Assembly (NCBI RefSeq): GCF_005405185.1
Contig: NZ_BJDO01000007.1
Span: 26,986-90,985 of the forward strand
Length of the DNA stretch: 64,000 bases
Direction of reading: 5' to 3'
Source: Secundilactobacillus hailunensis
GTDB taxonomy: Bacteria; Bacillota; Bacilli; Lactobacillales; Lactobacillaceae
The position numbers and the translations under genes were made by a program. The number at the start of each line of letters is the position of its first letter. Within the stretch, counting starts at the first letter, position 1. This document shows positions 19,610 to 27,889 of the stretch, one piece after another. The notes beneath the pieces were generated by a model. It was not told the DNA's origin, ran no database searches, and saw nothing but the letters and a program-made list of their open reading frames with translations.

Positions 19610-20567
19610 ACGCTTGGTGCTAGTTGATTAAATTTGAACAAAAATAGCCCGACAAGGCTACACTATAGTTACTCTACTAACTAAGAAGTGAATGCCATGT
19701 TGGACCAATTACAGTATAAGCAATCAGTCGTTCGAATTCAATCACCACTAGCTAAATGGATAAGGCTATTATCGCCGTTATACCAGCGATTTGTACCTGC
19801 ATCAATACGATTCAGAAAGAATTATAAACTAGCCAAATTAAGCGATGTTAACTTATTGGCCTTACTTTGTTGGCAGGTTGAATTGGGCATTACTGTCCAA
19901 CGTCGATTCTACCGACAACTTTTAAACCTAGGATTCTCCAGTCTTCCTGAGCGCTCAAGATTTTGCCGACTTAGTGTGCGTGCTGGTCAGATACTCCAAT
20001 CGATACGTAATGGCTTAGTCAAAACGGTAATGTCTAAGCCAAGGTATACCATTATTGACAGTTTTCCAATGCCGGTGTGCCATCCCATACGCAATTATCG
20101 AGCTAAGCGCTTCAAACCAATCGCCAATATCGGATTTAATGCGACGAAAAAGCAATGGTATTGCGGCTTCAAGGGCAGTTTTGAGGTGACCGATCAAGGC
20201 ATTCCAGTTGCCTATACGATTACCCCAACTTCAGTCCACGACATTAAGATGGTGAAAACATTGGTAGACCAGTATCCATGCTCGTATATTCTAGCGGACG
20301 TGGGTTATCTGAGCCGAAAACTAAAATCTGGACTGGCCGACGACGGTATTGATTTTTGGACGCCCAAGCGCCGTAACATGCTTCACAATGGCGTTAACAA
20401 TCAATTATTAATGCGTGATCGCAGGTATATTGAAACTGTATTTTCTCAATGGGGAGATAGCTTTAGTCTTGAAAGCAATCGAGCACATTCATTAGATGGT
20501 TTTCAAACGAGAATCGAACAATGCCTGTTAGTAGCTACTCTTAAAAAAATCAACTAGCACCAAGCGT
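19610..20567 (+). mobile_element. IS982-family insertion sequence, intact
   Basis: A 958-bp element with 20-bp perfect terminal inverted repeats (19610-19629, beginning ACGCTTGGTGC, and 20548-20567). It is flanked by an 8-bp direct repeat TAGTTAAT (19602-19609 and 20568-20575), the target duplication. One full-length transposase gene fills the element. Perfect ends and duplication suggest a recent insertion. Confidence 0.93.
19697..20557 (+). CDS. IS982-family transposase
   Basis: A 286-residue DDE transposase. The catalytic residues are visible in order: first Asp in TIIDSFPMPVC, second Asp in ILADVGYLSRKL, and the Glu in RRYIETVFSQW. These are characteristic of the IS982 family. The N-terminal region holds the DNA-binding helices. 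ATG at 19697 was chosen; an in-frame GTG nine bases earlier is also possible, and neither has a strong ribosome binding site, as is common for IS genes. Confidence 0.93.
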   Translation: MLDQLQYKQSVVRIQSPLAKWIRLLSPLYQRFVPASIRFRKNYKLAKLSDVNLLALLCWQVELGITVQRRFYRQLLNLGFSSLPERSRFCRLSVRAGQILQSIRNGLVKTVMSKPRYTIIDSFPMPVCHPIRNYRAKRFKPIANIGFNATKKQWYCGFKGSFEVTDQGIPVAYTITPTSVHDIKMVKTLVDQYPCSYILADVGYLSRKLKSGLADDGIDFWTPKRRNMLHNGVNNQLLMRDRRYIETVFSQWGDSFSLESNRAHSLDGFQTRIEQCLLVATLKKIN

Positions 20568-20575
20568 TAGTTAAT

Positions 20576-21057
20576 ATTTAAATTAAAGATTAATTGAATG
20601 AAGGGAATAGGTATGCGATTAAATTTGCACAGTAGTCAACGCTAGGGGAGCGAGAGACATTACCGAATGAGGAAACAAACCAATAAGAGAAAAGGCGAGT
20701 AATATCAGTTGTGAAGATCTTACTTTAAATTTAAATAGCTTTTAAACATAGTCGAATTTATAATATATTTCAACTATGCTTAAAAATGGTATAGATAAAT
20801 CACTTAAGAACAATCTCTTCACAAAGTCAGTAATTATTTTAAAAGATACCATAGTTAATCCATAAAAATTATGTTCATCGTATCACAGTAACACTAACAA
20901 TCCCTTTTTATATTTAAAAAATTAGTTTTTCTCTAAAAAAATTTACAAAAAGGGTTGATTATACAAACCAATTTTAGTAAACTCTTAATTGTACTTTCTT
21001 TCGAGCTACATTTCTCAACTACAACTACAGATGTCGGTCCACTACACCCGGCATCAC
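20576..21057. other. AT-rich gene-free stretch with an imperfect inverted repeat
   Basis: No credible gene was seen. At 20740-20787, TTTTAAACATAGTCGAA and TTCAACTATGCTTAAAA form an imperfect inverted repeat around an AT-rich loop; a second small pair (TGGTAT / ATACCA) lies just downstream. It may be the former upstream region of the secreted-protein genes, cut off by the IS. Confidence 0.45.
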
Positions 21058-21110
21058 AAAAGAGCGATGAACAGCCTCTTCCATAACGGAGGTGTTCATC
21101 GCTCTTTTAT
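21058..21110 (-). terminator. Terminator of the short-chain dehydrogenase gene
   Basis: AAAAGAGCGATGAACA and TGTTCATCGCTCTTTT form a long stem with an inner CCTC/GAGG pairing; near-symmetric, with a short T run on the minus strand. Confidence 0.8.
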
Positions 21111-21123
21111 TGGCTGAAAAAGG

Positions 21124-21858
21124 TTAAATGATCTGCGTAGATGGGCGCAGCAATACTTCATTAACGGCAACATTTGCGGGTTGGTCAATGGCGTAAGCCA
21201 CCGCATTGGCGATATCTGCAGCGTTTAGACCGGTTTCCTTTTCTGACTTTTCGGTTTGAGCACGTTGCTTAGGATCGCTAATGGTGCTAAATAGTTCAGT
21301 ATTGACAACTCCAGGTGAAATCATAGTTGTTTTGATGTGGTTAGCGACTTGTTCTTGACGCAGACCATCCATGATTGCTTGAATGGCATATTTAGTACCA
21401 GCATAGACGGCTGTTCCGGGATGGACGACGTGGCCAGCCACTGAATCGGTTGTGATGATTTGGCCGCTCTGCTGTTTGATCATTACGGGCAGGACCGCTG
21501 CAATGCCATACAGCACACCCTTAATGTTAACGTCGATCATCCGATCCCATTTATCTACCTTGAGGTCGGCCATTTTTGAAATCGGCATTAAACCGGCGTT
21601 GTTATATAAAACATCAACACGTTGGAAATTATCGGTTGCTAATTTAATGAGGCTATTAACACTTTCGCGGTCAGTGACGTCTGTTTCCTGAAACAAAACA
21701 TGGCCTGCAGGAAATTCATTTGCAATTTTCTTTAAGCGTTCGACACGACGCGCACCAATGACTACTTTAGCACCGGATTGCGCTAATTTTTCGGCGGTGG
21801 CTCGGCCAATGCCACTAGAGGCACCAGTAATCACAACGACTTTATTTTTGATTGTCAA
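21124..21858 (-). CDS. Short-chain dehydrogenase/reductase
   Basis: A 244-residue classical SDR, NAD(P)H-dependent. The Rossmann motif TGASSGIG lies near residues 11-18, NNAGLMP near 86-92, the catalytic Ser in TTDSVAGHV and the YAGTK active-site motif near residue 152. The Arg pair in GARRVERL suggests NADPH preference. Substrate unknown. It is divergent from a zinc alcohol dehydrogenase gene, with a MerR-type promoter between them. Confidence 0.92.
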   Translation of the reverse strand: MTIKNKVVVITGASSGIGRATAEKLAQSGAKVVIGARRVERLKKIANEFPAGHVLFQETDVTDRESVNSLIKLATDNFQRVDVLYNNAGLMPISKMADLKVDKWDRMIDVNIKGVLYGIAAVLPVMIKQQSGQIITTDSVAGHVVHPGTAVYAGTKYAIQAIMDGLRQEQVANHIKTTMISPGVVNTELFSTISDPKQRAQTEKSEKETGLNAADIANAVAYAIDQPANVAVNEVLLRPSTQII

Positions 21859-21933
21859 GATCTCAGCTTCCTTTCAATTTTCAGGATTATTTTACCACTT
21901 TTTCAGCTTAGAAATTTAGGGGCAAATAGTGCC

Positions 21934-21964
21934 TTGACTTCGTCTATACTCTAACTGCTATACT
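21934..21964 (+). promoter_or_regulatory. Promoter with 19-bp spacer, MerR-family type
   Basis: TTGACT and TATACT are separated by 19 bases, too long for normal use but the hallmark of promoters activated by MerR-family regulators (AdhR/YyaN type: CTTGACTT...ACTCTAACT...TATA). The spacer carries ACTCTAACT. Confidence 0.6.
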
Positions 21965-21980
21965 GAATTTGTATTTTCAA

Positions 21981-21999
21981 TGGTTCGCTATATGAACCA
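21981..21999 (+). promoter_or_regulatory. Inverted repeat in the dehydrogenase leader
   Basis: TGGTTC, seven bases, GAACCA: a perfect 6-bp dyad between the promoter and the ribosome binding site. Operator or short hairpin. Confidence 0.4.
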
Positions 22000-22025
22000 A
22001 GTATGTTTTGAAAGGGGCAATTTTT

Positions 22026-22856
22026 ATGAAAACAACAATCTTTGAAAAGGCTGGTCAAGTCGCTATTGAAGAGGTGGCTAAGCCGACAATTCAAGCCGAC
22101 GATGACGCGATTATTAAAGTCGTTAGAACCTGTGTCTGCGGTTCTGATCTATGGGCTTATCGCGGATTAGAAGATAAGGATGACTATTCAGCTAATTCTG
22201 GGCATGAAGCGATTGGTATCGTGGATTCAGTCGGCAGTGCCATTACTACGGTTAAGCCGGGTGATTTTGTGATTGCACCGTTTACTCACGGCTGCGGCCA
22301 CTGTGCGGCCTGTTTAGCCGGCTTTGATGGTGATTGCCAGAGCCATGACGATAACTTTAGTTCGGCCGTTCAATCGGAATACGTTCGGTTTCAGCACGCT
22401 GACTGGGCGTTAGTTAAGGTACCGGGTCAGCCAGCTGATTATAGTGATAAAATGTTGAATTCCCTATTAAGCCTGGCTGATGTGATGGCAACTGGTTACC
22501 ATGCCACTCGCGTTGCCAACGTGACGACTGGTGACACGGTGGTCGTTGTGGGTGACGGTGCGGTTGGTCTGTGCGGTGTGATTGCAGCTAAGATGCGTGG
22601 GGCTAAGCGCATTATCGCCATGAGTCGCCATGAGGATCGCCAAAAATTAGCGCGTGAATTTGGAGCTACCGATATCATTGCTGGCGGTCCAGCTTCAGTA
22701 ACCACGTATGACAAGCAGGTCTTATTGAAGGCGGTATTAGATGGTGATATTCATCCGGGTAAAGTCTTTACGAAGGCGTTTAAGCTAGATGATATCAATG
22801 CTGCCTATCAGGCAATGGCTAAGCGAGAAGCAATCAAATCGCTGATCATTGTTTAA
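22026..22856 (+). pseudogene. Zinc-dependent alcohol dehydrogenase with internal in-frame deletion
   Basis: A 276-residue frame of the medium-chain zinc alcohol dehydrogenase family, which usually has about 345 residues. The catalytic zinc ligands (CVCGSD, GHEAIG), the structural zinc cysteines (CGHCAACLAGFDGDC) and the start of the Rossmann fold (VVVGDGAVGL) are present. The chain then jumps from REFGATDIIA straight to GGPASVTTYDKQVLLKAV, which in the family are separated by roughly 65 residues forming the second half of the cofactor fold. The frame is kept, but the enzyme is probably inactive. ATG was chosen with AAAGGGG eight bases upstream. Confidence 0.75.
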
Positions 22857-22870
22857 TTGAATGATTGACT

Positions 22871-22908
22871 AAGTCCACGAGCAAATCAATTCCCGTGGAC
22901 TTTTTGTT
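22871..22908 (+). terminator. Terminator after the alcohol dehydrogenase
   Basis: AAGTCCACG and CGTGGACTT pair around a 15-base loop, with TTTTT following. Confidence 0.85.
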
Positions 22909-23573
22909 TTGATTTTGCGAATAAAAAGTTATGTATACTTAAAAACTATTTTAATAATTAAAATATTAATGTATAATAATTAAGTACTAAAAAATTAAGG
23001 AGGTCGGTTTATACTTTGAGGAATGGTAAAACGAACAAGTAGTACCATTCGCTGTAATCTGCTGATGGGGGTAAGTTATCGGCAGAAATTGATATTACTG
23101 TTTTAAAGAGGGGACGATGCTGAATCTGGTGGACCAATAATGGTTGAGTACACGTGTCAGGTGATTGATCAGTTTTAACCATTGTTGAGCTTTCCATTAC
23201 TTATTGATGTCTGTCATCTTAATGTCAAGTTTGATTGCGATGTGATTGCAAGTCATGGCAGCTAAACTTGGCATCGTGAGTCAGAGGGATCTGGTCCAAG
23301 CCATTCGAACACGGACGCGTGAATCATGAGCGGATCGTGCTTTATTACAAAGGTGGTTTGCCTTATCCTGACTGGGCGGACATTCTTATTTGAACGGTCT
23401 ATGATTTGTACCATGGTAACAACGTTTTGAAAGTAAACTAAAGTTAAAGGCATGAGACTAAGAGAGACTTATGTTTTCACGTATTTTAATCGCTGGTCAT
23501 GTATCTGAATTGATATTCGATGCAGACTAGCGAGCATGAAGATTATTAGTTTATCAAGAAGGAAACTGATTAG
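22909..23573. other. Gene-free stretch, probably decayed coding sequence
   Basis: About 665 bases without an intact gene. A strong AAGGAGG at 22998-23004 is followed by a TTG frame that stops after eight codons, as expected for a gene that lost its frame. Short open fragments appear in different plus-strand frames (for example one reading RIVLYYKGGLPYPDWADIL near 23330-23390). I cannot name the parent gene. Confidence 0.4.
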
Positions 23574-24179
23574 ATGACTAAGGAAAATACATTTTCAAAA
23601 AGTCAATTTATCACTGTTTCTAAGACATTATTTGCGACTCAAGGGTATACTGGCACCACTACCAGAGAGATCATTCAAGGGGTGGGCGGTGCTGCTAAAG
23701 GATTACTGTATTATTATTTTCCTAAGGGCAAACGGGAAATTTTAGGCTGTATCTTAAAGCGAAATGGTCTTGAAAGATTAGGTAACCTTGAAGTTGATTT
23801 CAGCCAGAGTTCAACACCGGCTGAACTGGAAACAGCATTAATGACAACTTTTAAGCAAATTGAAGTTATTTTTCAGAATCAGGCGATTTATCAATTATTT
23901 GTAATTACTGTCAGGGAGCGGTTATTACTGACGGCTCAAGAAGCAAGCCTAGTTACTCAGGCGTGGCAGCAGCTCAGTGAGAATTTAGGTGTTGCCCTGA
24001 GCAACTGTCCAGTGAGTTCAAACTTGAAAACGGAGACTTGTGACGTATTGGGGCAAATTATCGTTTCCATTTTTCAAAAAGCGATTAATGATGCGCTGTT
24101 GATCAGCAATAAGCAGCAACTAAGTGATCAACTGTATGGTCAGATTCAAACGGAAATTCACTATTTACTTAGTGCCTGA
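23574..24179 (+). CDS. TetR-family transcriptional regulator
   Basis: A 201-residue regulator with an N-terminal TetR helix-turn-helix (residues about 10-55; GYTGTTTREIIQGVGGAAKGLLYYYFPKG). The recognition-helix region is typical of the AcrR/QacR class. The C-terminal ligand domain is not assignable. It lies between a decayed stretch and a reductase remnant, with an MFS pump downstream, so it may control either the pump or a lost gene. Confidence 0.9.
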   Translation: MTKENTFSKSQFITVSKTLFATQGYTGTTTREIIQGVGGAAKGLLYYYFPKGKREILGCILKRNGLERLGNLEVDFSQSSTPAELETALMTTFKQIEVIFQNQAIYQLFVITVRERLLLTAQEASLVTQAWQQLSENLGVALSNCPVSSNLKTETCDVLGQIIVSIFQKAINDALLISNKQQLSDQLYGQIQTEIHYLLSA

Positions 24180-24186
24180 TTAAATG

Positions 24187-24237
24187 AAGCGGCCGACTAA
24201 TGCCGATGTTTCGGTGTTAGTCGGCCGCTTTACTTTT
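24187..24237 (+). terminator. Terminator after the TetR gene
   Basis: AAGCGGCCGACTAA and TTAGTCGGCCGCTT form a long GC-rich stem with an inner CCGA/TCGG pair; T-rich tail. Confidence 0.9.
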
Positions 24238-24253
24238 AATGGAATCAATCAAA

Positions 24254-24520
24254 TTACTTCTTCACGTTTTGTTCCCAACTGGCACGAGTATCAACGTGTG
24301 CTTGATCAGCTAACGATTCAAGGGCGTGCATTTCATCGTCAGTTAGCGTCAGTGAAATAGCGCGCTTCGTGCCCGCAATATAGTGCTGTTTAGTGACGCC
24401 GATAATTGGCGTTGTGTGTTTTTGAATCGCCCAAGCAGTGGCAATGTCGGCGACAGTATGGTGAAAACCTGTTGGAAATGCAAATGACTGGTTTAAGCCA
24501 TCCCAGTTCGGAAGCTTATT
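24254..24520 (-). pseudogene. Aldo/keto reductase, C-terminal remnant
   Basis: On the minus strand a frame encodes about 80 residues resembling the C-terminus of aldo/keto reductases: TVADIATAWAIQKHTTPIIG, then VTKQHYIAG, LTLTDDEMHALESLADQ and a final RASWEQNVKK. The N-terminal barrel with the catalytic Tyr/Lys is absent; upstream sequence soon runs into the divergent MFS gene. No start or ribosome binding site is apparent. The upper boundary is uncertain. Confidence 0.75.
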
Positions 24521-24629
24521 TGAGTAAAAAAATAGGGGTTGAGTTATACTGCCATTAACTAGATTGACGTCTAAATGGGGTTTAGGCTGCTGGTGATGGT
24601 GTGAAATGGAAGAGACGGGGGAATTGACG

Positions 24630-25829
24630 ATGAAGAAGAATCAGTTGCGGGCCATCGTCTTTACGATGGTGACCTTTCTATTAGGCTGCAATGAGTTCAT
24701 GGTAGTGGGGATATTATCGGAAATTGCGCATCAGTTGAACGTTTCGCTAACGGCAGTCGGTTCCCTGATCACAGTGTTTGCGATTGTCTACGCGGTGAGT
24801 ACGCCCGTTATTACCATTCTCACCAGCAAATATAGCCGGTATAAAACGTTGCTGGTGCTGATGGGTATCTGGTGGATCGGTAATACCTTAAGCGCCTTAG
24901 CACCGAATTATGGCTGGATGCTGATTTCACGGATGCTGGCCGCTAGTGTGGCTGGTGCCATTATTTCCTTACTGATGGCGCTGACGTCCGCAATAGCAGC
25001 CAAGGAAAAACGGGCTGGTCTGGTAGCCTGGATCTTTGCCGGCTACAGTATTGCATCAGTTTTTGGGGTCCCCATTGGTACGATGATCAGTTTCCAATCC
25101 ACATGGCGGGCAGCTTTTCTGCTGATTTCAGGACTCACGCTTTTGCCATATGGTCTATTAGTCTGGTTACTGCCAAGACACGTCCGGCAAGTCACCGGAA
25201 CGGTTTTTGAACAGTTAACCTTGTTTCGTGATCGTCGCGTTCAGATTGGAATTTTGCTAGCGCTCTTTACCGCTGCGACCATGTACGGTTACTACACTTA
25301 TCTGCGACCGTTATTAACCAGTGGGTTGGGGTTTCATCGTAGTAATTTGAACGTGCTTTTATTTGCTATTGGGCTGATGAGCATCGTCTCGAATCGGTGG
25401 TCGGGTCATTTAGCCAAACACGGCGGACTAGCGCAATTGCCCAAATACTACGTGGCGGATCTGGTGATTTTAATGCTGCTGCCAGAGACACTGAATCATG
25501 AAGCAGTGGGCTTTGGTGCACTCCTGATCTTAACCATGATCGTCACGTTGCTCAGTGCGCCCTTACAAGTCTATCTTTTGGAGATTGCGGAAAATGATTA
25601 TCCGCAAGCGCTGGTACTAGCCTCCTCGTTAAGCTCCATTTTCTTTAATTTTGGGATCTCCTTGGGCTCGGCAACGGCTTCCGTGATGTTTGATGTGATG
25701 GGGTTAAAGGATCTTAGTTTAGGTTCGGCCATCTATGCCGTGATTTCATTGACCCTGATTATTACATTAAACCGGCTGATTAAAAAGCGGCCTGATCAAG
25801 TTAAAGTTAAGCAGATAGACAAAAAGTGA
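24630..25829 (+). CDS. MFS transporter, drug/sugar efflux type
   Basis: A 399-residue protein with 12 predicted membrane helices, of the DHA1 / AraJ-like branch of the major facilitator superfamily (N-terminal FTMVTFLLGCNEFMVVGIL; helix-4 region with SRMLAASVAGAIISLLMAL). It probably exports small molecules; the substrate is unknown. The ATG at 24630 has GGGGGA seven bases upstream; an earlier in-frame ATG lacks one. The terminator hairpin overlaps its stop codon. Confidence 0.88.
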   Translation: MKKNQLRAIVFTMVTFLLGCNEFMVVGILSEIAHQLNVSLTAVGSLITVFAIVYAVSTPVITILTSKYSRYKTLLVLMGIWWIGNTLSALAPNYGWMLISRMLAASVAGAIISLLMALTSAIAAKEKRAGLVAWIFAGYSIASVFGVPIGTMISFQSTWRAAFLLISGLTLLPYGLLVWLLPRHVRQVTGTVFEQLTLFRDRRVQIGILLALFTAATMYGYYTYLRPLLTSGLGFHRSNLNVLLFAIGLMSIVSNRWSGHLAKHGGLAQLPKYYVADLVILMLLPETLNHEAVGFGALLILTMIVTLLSAPLQVYLLEIAENDYPQALVLASSLSSIFFNFGISLGSATASVMFDVMGLKDLSLGSAIYAVISLTLIITLNRLIKKRPDQVKVKQIDKK

Positions 25830-25868
25830 TTCATCAGTAGGTTAATACTGGTGAAATCACTTTTTTAA
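25821..25868. terminator. Bidirectional terminator
   Basis: AAAAAGTGATT and AATCACTTTTT with an inner ATCAGTA/TACTGGT pairing; serves the MFS gene and the convergent lysozyme gene. Confidence 0.85.
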
Positions 25869-25876
25869 TGTGTATT

Positions 25877-26575
25877 TTAATTGTTGACGCTAGCGTTTGA
25901 GGTACCGCCGATCCACCAATCCAATGGTTTCTTGGAATTGAGAATGCTGCTGGCATCAACGTGCTTTTTTAGTGCTGGGAAATACTTGTGATTTGAAAAC
26001 TGCCAGAGGTCAGTTTGAATCGTTGGTTTCTTACTGTAGTTAGCGATCCATTGCGCATCGAACTTTTTACGAGCTTGGTTAGCGTAGCTGGTGGCAAATG
26101 ATTGGTAAGAATAAAAGACGAGTTTCTTATTAGTTAAATGGTTCATTTCGTTATACCAAGCTTCAACGGCAGCGTTTGATTGGCTCTTGCTGGTGTGCAG
26201 TGCCTCGTAGTCCAGCACAAAGAACTGAGCGTTAGGGTTAGCTCTTTGGTAGAAAGCCTTGGCTTCTGCTTTAGCCCGAGCCGGACTGCTGAAAGTGGCA
26301 AAATCATATTCACCAAACGGAATGCCATACTTTGTGTAAAGGGCAGTGTTGTGTGATGCATAACGGTCAACGTGGCCAATACCATACTGTCGCCGGTTAA
26401 TGACAAAGGCGACCTGAGATTTTAAGCTAGCCACCTGTTTATCGGTCAATTTACCTTGCCATTCGGAAATGTCAGGAATAGCGGTTGCTTTGGCGTGTGC
26501 GGCTGTGCCACCTAAAGTCACCAAAGTCATTAAAGGTAATATGAGGAGAAGCAGATATTTAGTCCATTTTTTCAA
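25877..26575 (-). CDS. Secreted GH25 lysozyme
   Basis: A 232-residue secreted muramidase of glycoside hydrolase family 25, cleaving the MurNAc-GlcNAc bond of peptidoglycan. A signal peptide (KKWTKYLLLLILPLMTL..., likely cut after HAKA) precedes the catalytic barrel, with DISEWQG at its start and the acidic pair in FFVLDYEAL. The start is TTG with AGGAG eight bases upstream; upstream in-frame codons lack a ribosome binding site. There is no cell-wall-binding repeat. A second GH25 gene lies at 34983-36107. Confidence 0.88.
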   Translation of the reverse strand: MKKWTKYLLLLILPLMTLVTLGGTAAHAKATAIPDISEWQGKLTDKQVASLKSQVAFVINRRQYGIGHVDRYASHNTALYTKYGIPFGEYDFATFSSPARAKAEAKAFYQRANPNAQFFVLDYEALHTSKSQSNAAVEAWYNEMNHLTNKKLVFYSYQSFATSYANQARKKFDAQWIANYSKKPTIQTDLWQFSNHKYFPALKKHVDASSILNSKKPLDWWIGGTSNASVNN

Positions 26576-26791
26576 AGTTAGCACTCCTAATCGTAAGCGA
26601 TGAGTAAAAGTAATTTTTTCAACGAGTTCTAACATACGTGCTTTCAAGGGTAATAGCAAGGGCACTAAATTGATGGTATCGTGCTGAGAGTGGCTGTATC
26701 AGTATTTATAGCTGTTATTTCATTTATGTTATCGTTTGATGTCAAAATACAACTTTTAGAAATAAAAGTCATCATTCCTTTTTAATATGCT

Positions 26792-26806
26792 ATATGTGAC
26801 ATATAA
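26792..26806 (+). promoter_or_regulatory. Perfect 15-bp palindrome over the -10 of the metal exporter
   Basis: TATATGTGACATATA overlaps a TATAAT (26803-26808). ATATG/CATAT half-sites and the position fit an ArsR-family operator, presumably for the sensor encoded downstream. Confidence 0.6.
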
Positions 26807-26837
26807 TATATTTGCAGTAAAAGAGGAGGAGCAATTT

Positions 26838-27401
26838 TTGAATTATTGGGTATTAGCGTTAACGTTTTTAAGTGTGAACCTGGATTTCTTCTTCATGCTG
26901 ATTTTCCTATTAAAAAAGTATCAGGTCGTTAAAGTGATGATTGGCTACTTGTTAGGGAACATGATCTTACTTATTTTAAGTTATATTGTGGGTAAGGCGC
27001 TGCTGGTGTTTTTACCAGAATGGTTATTAGGAGTATTAGGGTTTCTGCCGATCTACTTGGCGTTCCATGATGATGACGATGAAGATGGTGACAAGCACCA
27101 TCGCTCACAGATTCTCAGTGTGACGCTGACGTACTTATCAGTCTGTGCCGGCTGTAACTTGTCGATTTTCTTACCAGTCCTCGTTGGGGAAAGCCTGACT
27201 CATTTTTTGATGACATTAGTGTTTATTGGTGCATTGACCATCTTGGTGGTCTTTGTGATCAAGCTGATTGCGGATGTACCAGTGATCACCACTATTATGG
27301 GAAAATACGGCGAAAAATTGATGAAGGTCTGCTATATTCTAATCGGTCTGTGGGTGTTCTGGGACAGCGGCTTGATCAGTCACATCATAGCTTTCTTCTA
27401 A
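26838..27401 (+). CDS. CadD-family cadmium/metal resistance membrane protein
   Basis: A 187-residue membrane protein with five or six helices of the CadD (cadmium resistance transporter) family. An acidic/histidine loop, FHDDDDEDGDKHHR, near residues 75-90 could bind metal, and a Cys-containing helix (SVCAGCNLSIFLPV) follows. The start is TTG, with GGAGGAG seven bases upstream; the frame is open further up without a ribosome binding site. An ArsR-type sensor gene follows 52 bases later, forming a typical metal-efflux pair. Confidence 0.85.
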   Translation: MNYWVLALTFLSVNLDFFFMLIFLLKKYQVVKVMIGYLLGNMILLILSYIVGKALLVFLPEWLLGVLGFLPIYLAFHDDDDEDGDKHHRSQILSVTLTYLSVCAGCNLSIFLPVLVGESLTHFLMTLVFIGALTILVVFVIKLIADVPVITTIMGKYGEKLMKVCYILIGLWVFWDSGLISHIIAFF

Positions 27402-27453
27402 CAGTTGTACCATAATAGAGGTACTGAATAGAAGTAAAGTTGAGGTGATCGGT

Positions 27454-27795
27454 TTGAAAGTGAGCAATGCACTTTTAGAAGAAGCCGTTAAAATCTATAA
27501 AGTTTTGAGTAATATTAACCGGATTAAGATCCTTTATTTTTTGGAAAACAACGAGGCGGATGTGTCCAGTATTGTGGCTCAAGTTGATCTGCCACAGCCC
27601 ATGGTGTCCCATCAACTGGCAATCTTATACCGCTACCAGCTGGTGACGAAGAATAAGAAGAGCACCCACGTCTATTATTGTCTGGATGATCCCCACATTT
27701 TAGAAATGGTGGACGCCATGCTGGGACACGTTGCTCATGAAATAAAGGGCGAACCGCATCCTTATGGGCATACGGAGCGACATTCTAAAAATTAA
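27454..27795 (+). CDS. ArsR/SmtB-family metal sensor, CzrA-like
   Basis: A 113-residue winged-helix repressor. The DNA-binding helix (DLPQPMVSHQLAILYR) lies near residues 45-60. The C-terminal helix carries Asp79, His81, His92 and His95, i.e. DxH, ten residues, HxxH: the spacing of the alpha-5 zinc/cobalt site of CzrA. The N-terminal CxC cadmium site of CadC is absent. A His-rich tail follows. The start is TTG behind GAGGTGAT. It probably represses the upstream CadD-type exporter until zinc, cobalt or cadmium binds. Confidence 0.88.
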   Translation: MKVSNALLEEAVKIYKVLSNINRIKILYFLENNEADVSSIVAQVDLPQPMVSHQLAILYRYQLVTKNKKSTHVYYCLDDPHILEMVDAMLGHVAHEIKGEPHPYGHTERHSKN

Positions 27796-27804
27796 GATCA
27801 ATAA

Positions 27805-27848
27805 AAAACACAGGTTAATCAAATTTATCTGATCAACCTGTGTTTGTG
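27805..27848 (+). terminator. Terminator after the metal sensor gene
   Basis: AAACACAGGTT and AACCTGTGTTT pair, with an inner ATCA/TGAT stem and flanking A and T runs. Confidence 0.88.
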
Positions 27849-27889
27849 TTAACTTGAAATTTTGTTTTTAAGGAATATTAAAAGCAAAT

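Noticed and set aside
23009..23453. Two short minus-strand frames (62 and 63 codons)
   Set aside because: No start with ribosome binding site and no recognisable protein; the region looks decayed.
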